The notes below the pieces were generated by a model, which had not been told where the DNA came from, searched no databases, and was given only the letters and a program-made list of their open reading frames with translations. From Pseudomonas tolaasii NCPPB 2192 (GTDB lineage: Bacteria; Pseudomonadota; Gammaproteobacteria; Pseudomonadales; Pseudomonadaceae), in the NCBI RefSeq assembly GCF_002813445.1, contig NZ_PHHD01000001.1, positions 3,162,001 through 3,226,000 on the forward strand: a stretch of DNA of 64,000 bases. The letters are read 5' to 3'. The position numbers and the translations under genes are program-made. Shown here piece by piece: positions 63,201-64,000 of the stretch (position 1 is its first letter; each line of letters starts with the position of its first letter).

Positions 63201-63703
63201 AAGGCGCCACGGACGGCGAATTCACCGTGTTCGTACACCGTGTCGACGCAGCGGTAGCCGCTGGCTTCCAGGCGTGTGCGCATGTGCTCGACGTCGAGCT
63301 TCTGGCCGACGTCCAGCACCAGGCTGCTGCCGAGCAGGAACTTGGTCGGCGCCAGGCGATGCAGCGCGGTGGTGATCGGCACCACCAGCACGCCGTGCGC
63401 CAGTTCCGGCAGGCGGTACAGGCTGGCGATGCGCTGGGAAATGATGTCCTGATGCGGCGAGAACAGGTCGTAGGGCAGGGTTTCCCAGTCGGGGAAATGC
63501 AGCACCGGCAAATCCGGGGCGAAGAAGCTCAGCTCCTGCTCCAGCCGCTCGGCGCTCTGGCTGTCGGCGGTGAGCAGCAGGGTAAAGCGCTTGGCTGCGC
63601 TGGCAGCCTCGGCAATGGCCAGGCTCAGGGCGGCACCGGGCAGGTTGCCCCAGTGCTGTTTACCTGCCGCGGCAGGGAGAAGCGGTAGACGCAGAACGGG
63701 CAC
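60254..63703 (-). CDS. mfd: Transcription-repair coupling factor Mfd
   Basis: This 1149-residue translocase removes stalled RNA polymerase and recruits UvrA. The N-terminal UvrB-like domains (about 1-350) contain PVLHFPDWETLPYDLFSPHQDIISQRI. An RNA-polymerase-interacting CarD-like domain lies near 480-550 (GAPVVHIDHGVGRYLGL). The RecG-like motor has motif I CGDVGFGKTEVAMRAAF (near 630), DEEHRFGVRQKEQLKALRSEVDILTLTATPIPRTL, and ATTIIETGIDVP-like IASTIIETGIDVPSANTIIIERADKFG. The start is a GTG at 63703, matching the family start (VPVLRLPLLPAAAGKQHWGNL). Confidence 0.95.
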   Translation of the reverse strand: MPVLRLPLLPAAAGKQHWGNLPGAALSLAIAEAASAAKRFTLLLTADSQSAERLEQELSFFAPDLPVLHFPDWETLPYDLFSPHQDIISQRIASLYRLPELAHGVLVVPITTALHRLAPTKFLLGSSLVLDVGQKLDVEHMRTRLEASGYRCVDTVYEHGEFAVRGALIDLFPMGSKLPYRIDLFDDEIETLRTFDPENQRSIDKVESVKLLPAREFPLQKDAVTRFKARFRERFDVDFRRCPIFQDLSSGITPAGIEYYLPLFFDETSTLFDYLPQDTQVFSLPGIEQAAENFWNDVRNRYEERRVDPSRPLLPPAELFLPVEDCFARLKSWPRVVASQQDVESGAGRERFPAQTLPDLAIQAKANQPLEALSNFLGDFPGRVLFTAESAGRREVLLELLERLKLRPKTVDSWPDFVASKDRLAITIAPLDEGLLLDDPALALIAESPLFGQRVMQRRRREKRADANNDAVIKNLTELREGAPVVHIDHGVGRYLGLQTLEIDNQAAEFLTMEYAEGAKLYVPVANLHLIARYTGSDDALAPLHRLGSETWQKAKRKAAEQVRDVAAELLDIYARRAAREGYAFADPKADYATFSAGFAFEETPDQQTTIEAVRADMLAPKPMDRLVCGDVGFGKTEVAMRAAFIAVHGGKQVAILVPTTLLAQQHYNSFRDRFADWPVTVEVMSRFKSAKEVNAAVADLAEGKIDIVIGTHKLLSDDVKIKNLGLVIIDEEHRFGVRQKEQLKALRSEVDILTLTATPIPRTLNMAVSGMRDLSIIATPPARRLSVRTFVMEQNKSTVKEALLRELLRGGQVYYLHNDVKTIEKCAADLAELVPEARIAIGHGQMRERELEQVMSDFYHKRFNVLIASTIIETGIDVPSANTIIIERADKFGLAQLHQLRGRVGRSHHQAYAYLLTPPRQQITGDAEKRLEAIANTQDLGAGFVLATNDLEIRGAGELLGDGQSGQIQAVGFTLYMEMLERAVKAIRKGEQPNLDQPLGGGPEINLRLPALIPEDYLPDVHARLILYKRIASATDEEGLKDLQVEMIDRFGLLPEPTKNLVRLTLLKLQAEQLGIKKVDAGPQGGRIEFEAQTPVDPLVLIKLIQGQPNRYKFEGATLFKFMVPMERAEERFNTLEALFERLIPKSA

Positions 63704-64000
63704 GGAAGGTTGAGCTCCAAGCGTTGCGACAAAGTCGGTAATTGTAACGGTCCCGGACGCCGTCTGTCAGTTGCTGACTGAGCCTATTACGGTTTGCAGG
63801 AAATGTAGTGGCTAAGACAAACAATGGCCGGTTTTGACTCAATATGTAGTGTCAAAAACCACGAGGTTTTCGGAGGGTTACGGACAAGTTGCCCTGTGCG
63901 CCAATTCGGCGACCCTCTGGAAGCCGCGTATTTACTGGCTTGCAGCGGGGTGTCAATTTTTCGCAAGCACTTTTTGTTGGCTGGGGCGCATTGCTCCGAA
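63704..64000. other. 297-bp region upstream of mfd to the window edge
   Basis: No gene is seen. It contains an imperfect inverted repeat GGTTTTGAC (63830-63838) / GTCAAAAACC (63851-63860), and two TGTAGTG words (63804 and 63845). In Pseudomonas the gene on the other side is usually gapA; this window ends before it could be confirmed. Confidence 0.5.

Overview
The window reads as one contiguous chromosomal stretch of a fluorescent Pseudomonas (P. fluorescens group). The reasons are the GC-rich coding sequence, proteins that read like Pseudomonas orthologues (PsrA, LexA, Mfd, FadAB, TopA, LpxO), the order slt-uup-usp-fadB-fadA-DUF1653-topA-sulA/lexA-psrA-nagZ-mfd known from this genus, and many intergenic palindromic REP doublets of the P. 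fluorescens type. I see no rRNA or tRNA gene, no CRISPR array, no transposase and no prophage. Most of the window is core genome.

Layout. (1) 1-6.9 kb: a tandem-Cache periplasmic protein, a PheC-like periplasmic protein, a glutamine-synthetase-family gamma-glutamyl ligase, a methyltransferase, RNase D with YcgL, and a 2-hydroxyacid dehydrogenase. (2) 7.0-10.5 kb: the main accessory gene, a 1176-residue toxin-like protein whose C-terminus carries the landmarks of a minimal protein kinase. (3) 10.6-21.3 kb: small metabolic and envelope genes, including nitroreductase, YcgN, a metallopeptidase-like protein without its zinc site, a TrmH-type methyltransferase, a YajD HNH protein, a secreted ParB-like protein, a SpeE-like protein, a cNMP-binding protein, oligopeptidase B and a class II amidotransferase. 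(4) 21.4-30.6 kb: a LysR regulator divergent from pxpABC (5-oxoprolinase), a MoxR/VWA pair, a DUF748 protein, cysK and lpxO. (5) 30.6-44.8 kb: acnA, rlmM, tusA, a MATE exporter, pdxB, an ABC exporter, slt, uup and a universal stress protein. (6) 44.9-56.9 kb: fatty-acid and SOS control, with fadBA, topA, lexA-sulA, psrA and nagZ. (7) 57-64 kb: a SWIM/SNF2 helicase, csiV, mfd and the upstream region of mfd.

How the parts work together. psrA and fadBA carry operators of the same unusual design: two 14-bp palindromes sharing one base, 27 bp overall. This fits PsrA repressing itself and beta-oxidation until long-chain fatty acids appear. lexA has two SOS boxes over its promoter and is followed 10 bp later by sulA. 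nagZ and slt belong to cell-wall recycling, and TopA, Mfd, LexA and SulA to DNA topology and repair.

The observations most worth a second look are the kinase-tipped toxin (6997-10527), a structured candidate small RNA on the minus strand between the 44927 gene and fadB (about 45376-45484), the shared-base PsrA operators, and a possibly leaderless 33-codon reading frame containing a long hairpin that overlaps the nagZ start codon. Start codons were re-chosen from ribosome-binding sites and family conservation where the longest frame looked wrong. Names rest on reading the proteins, not on database searches.
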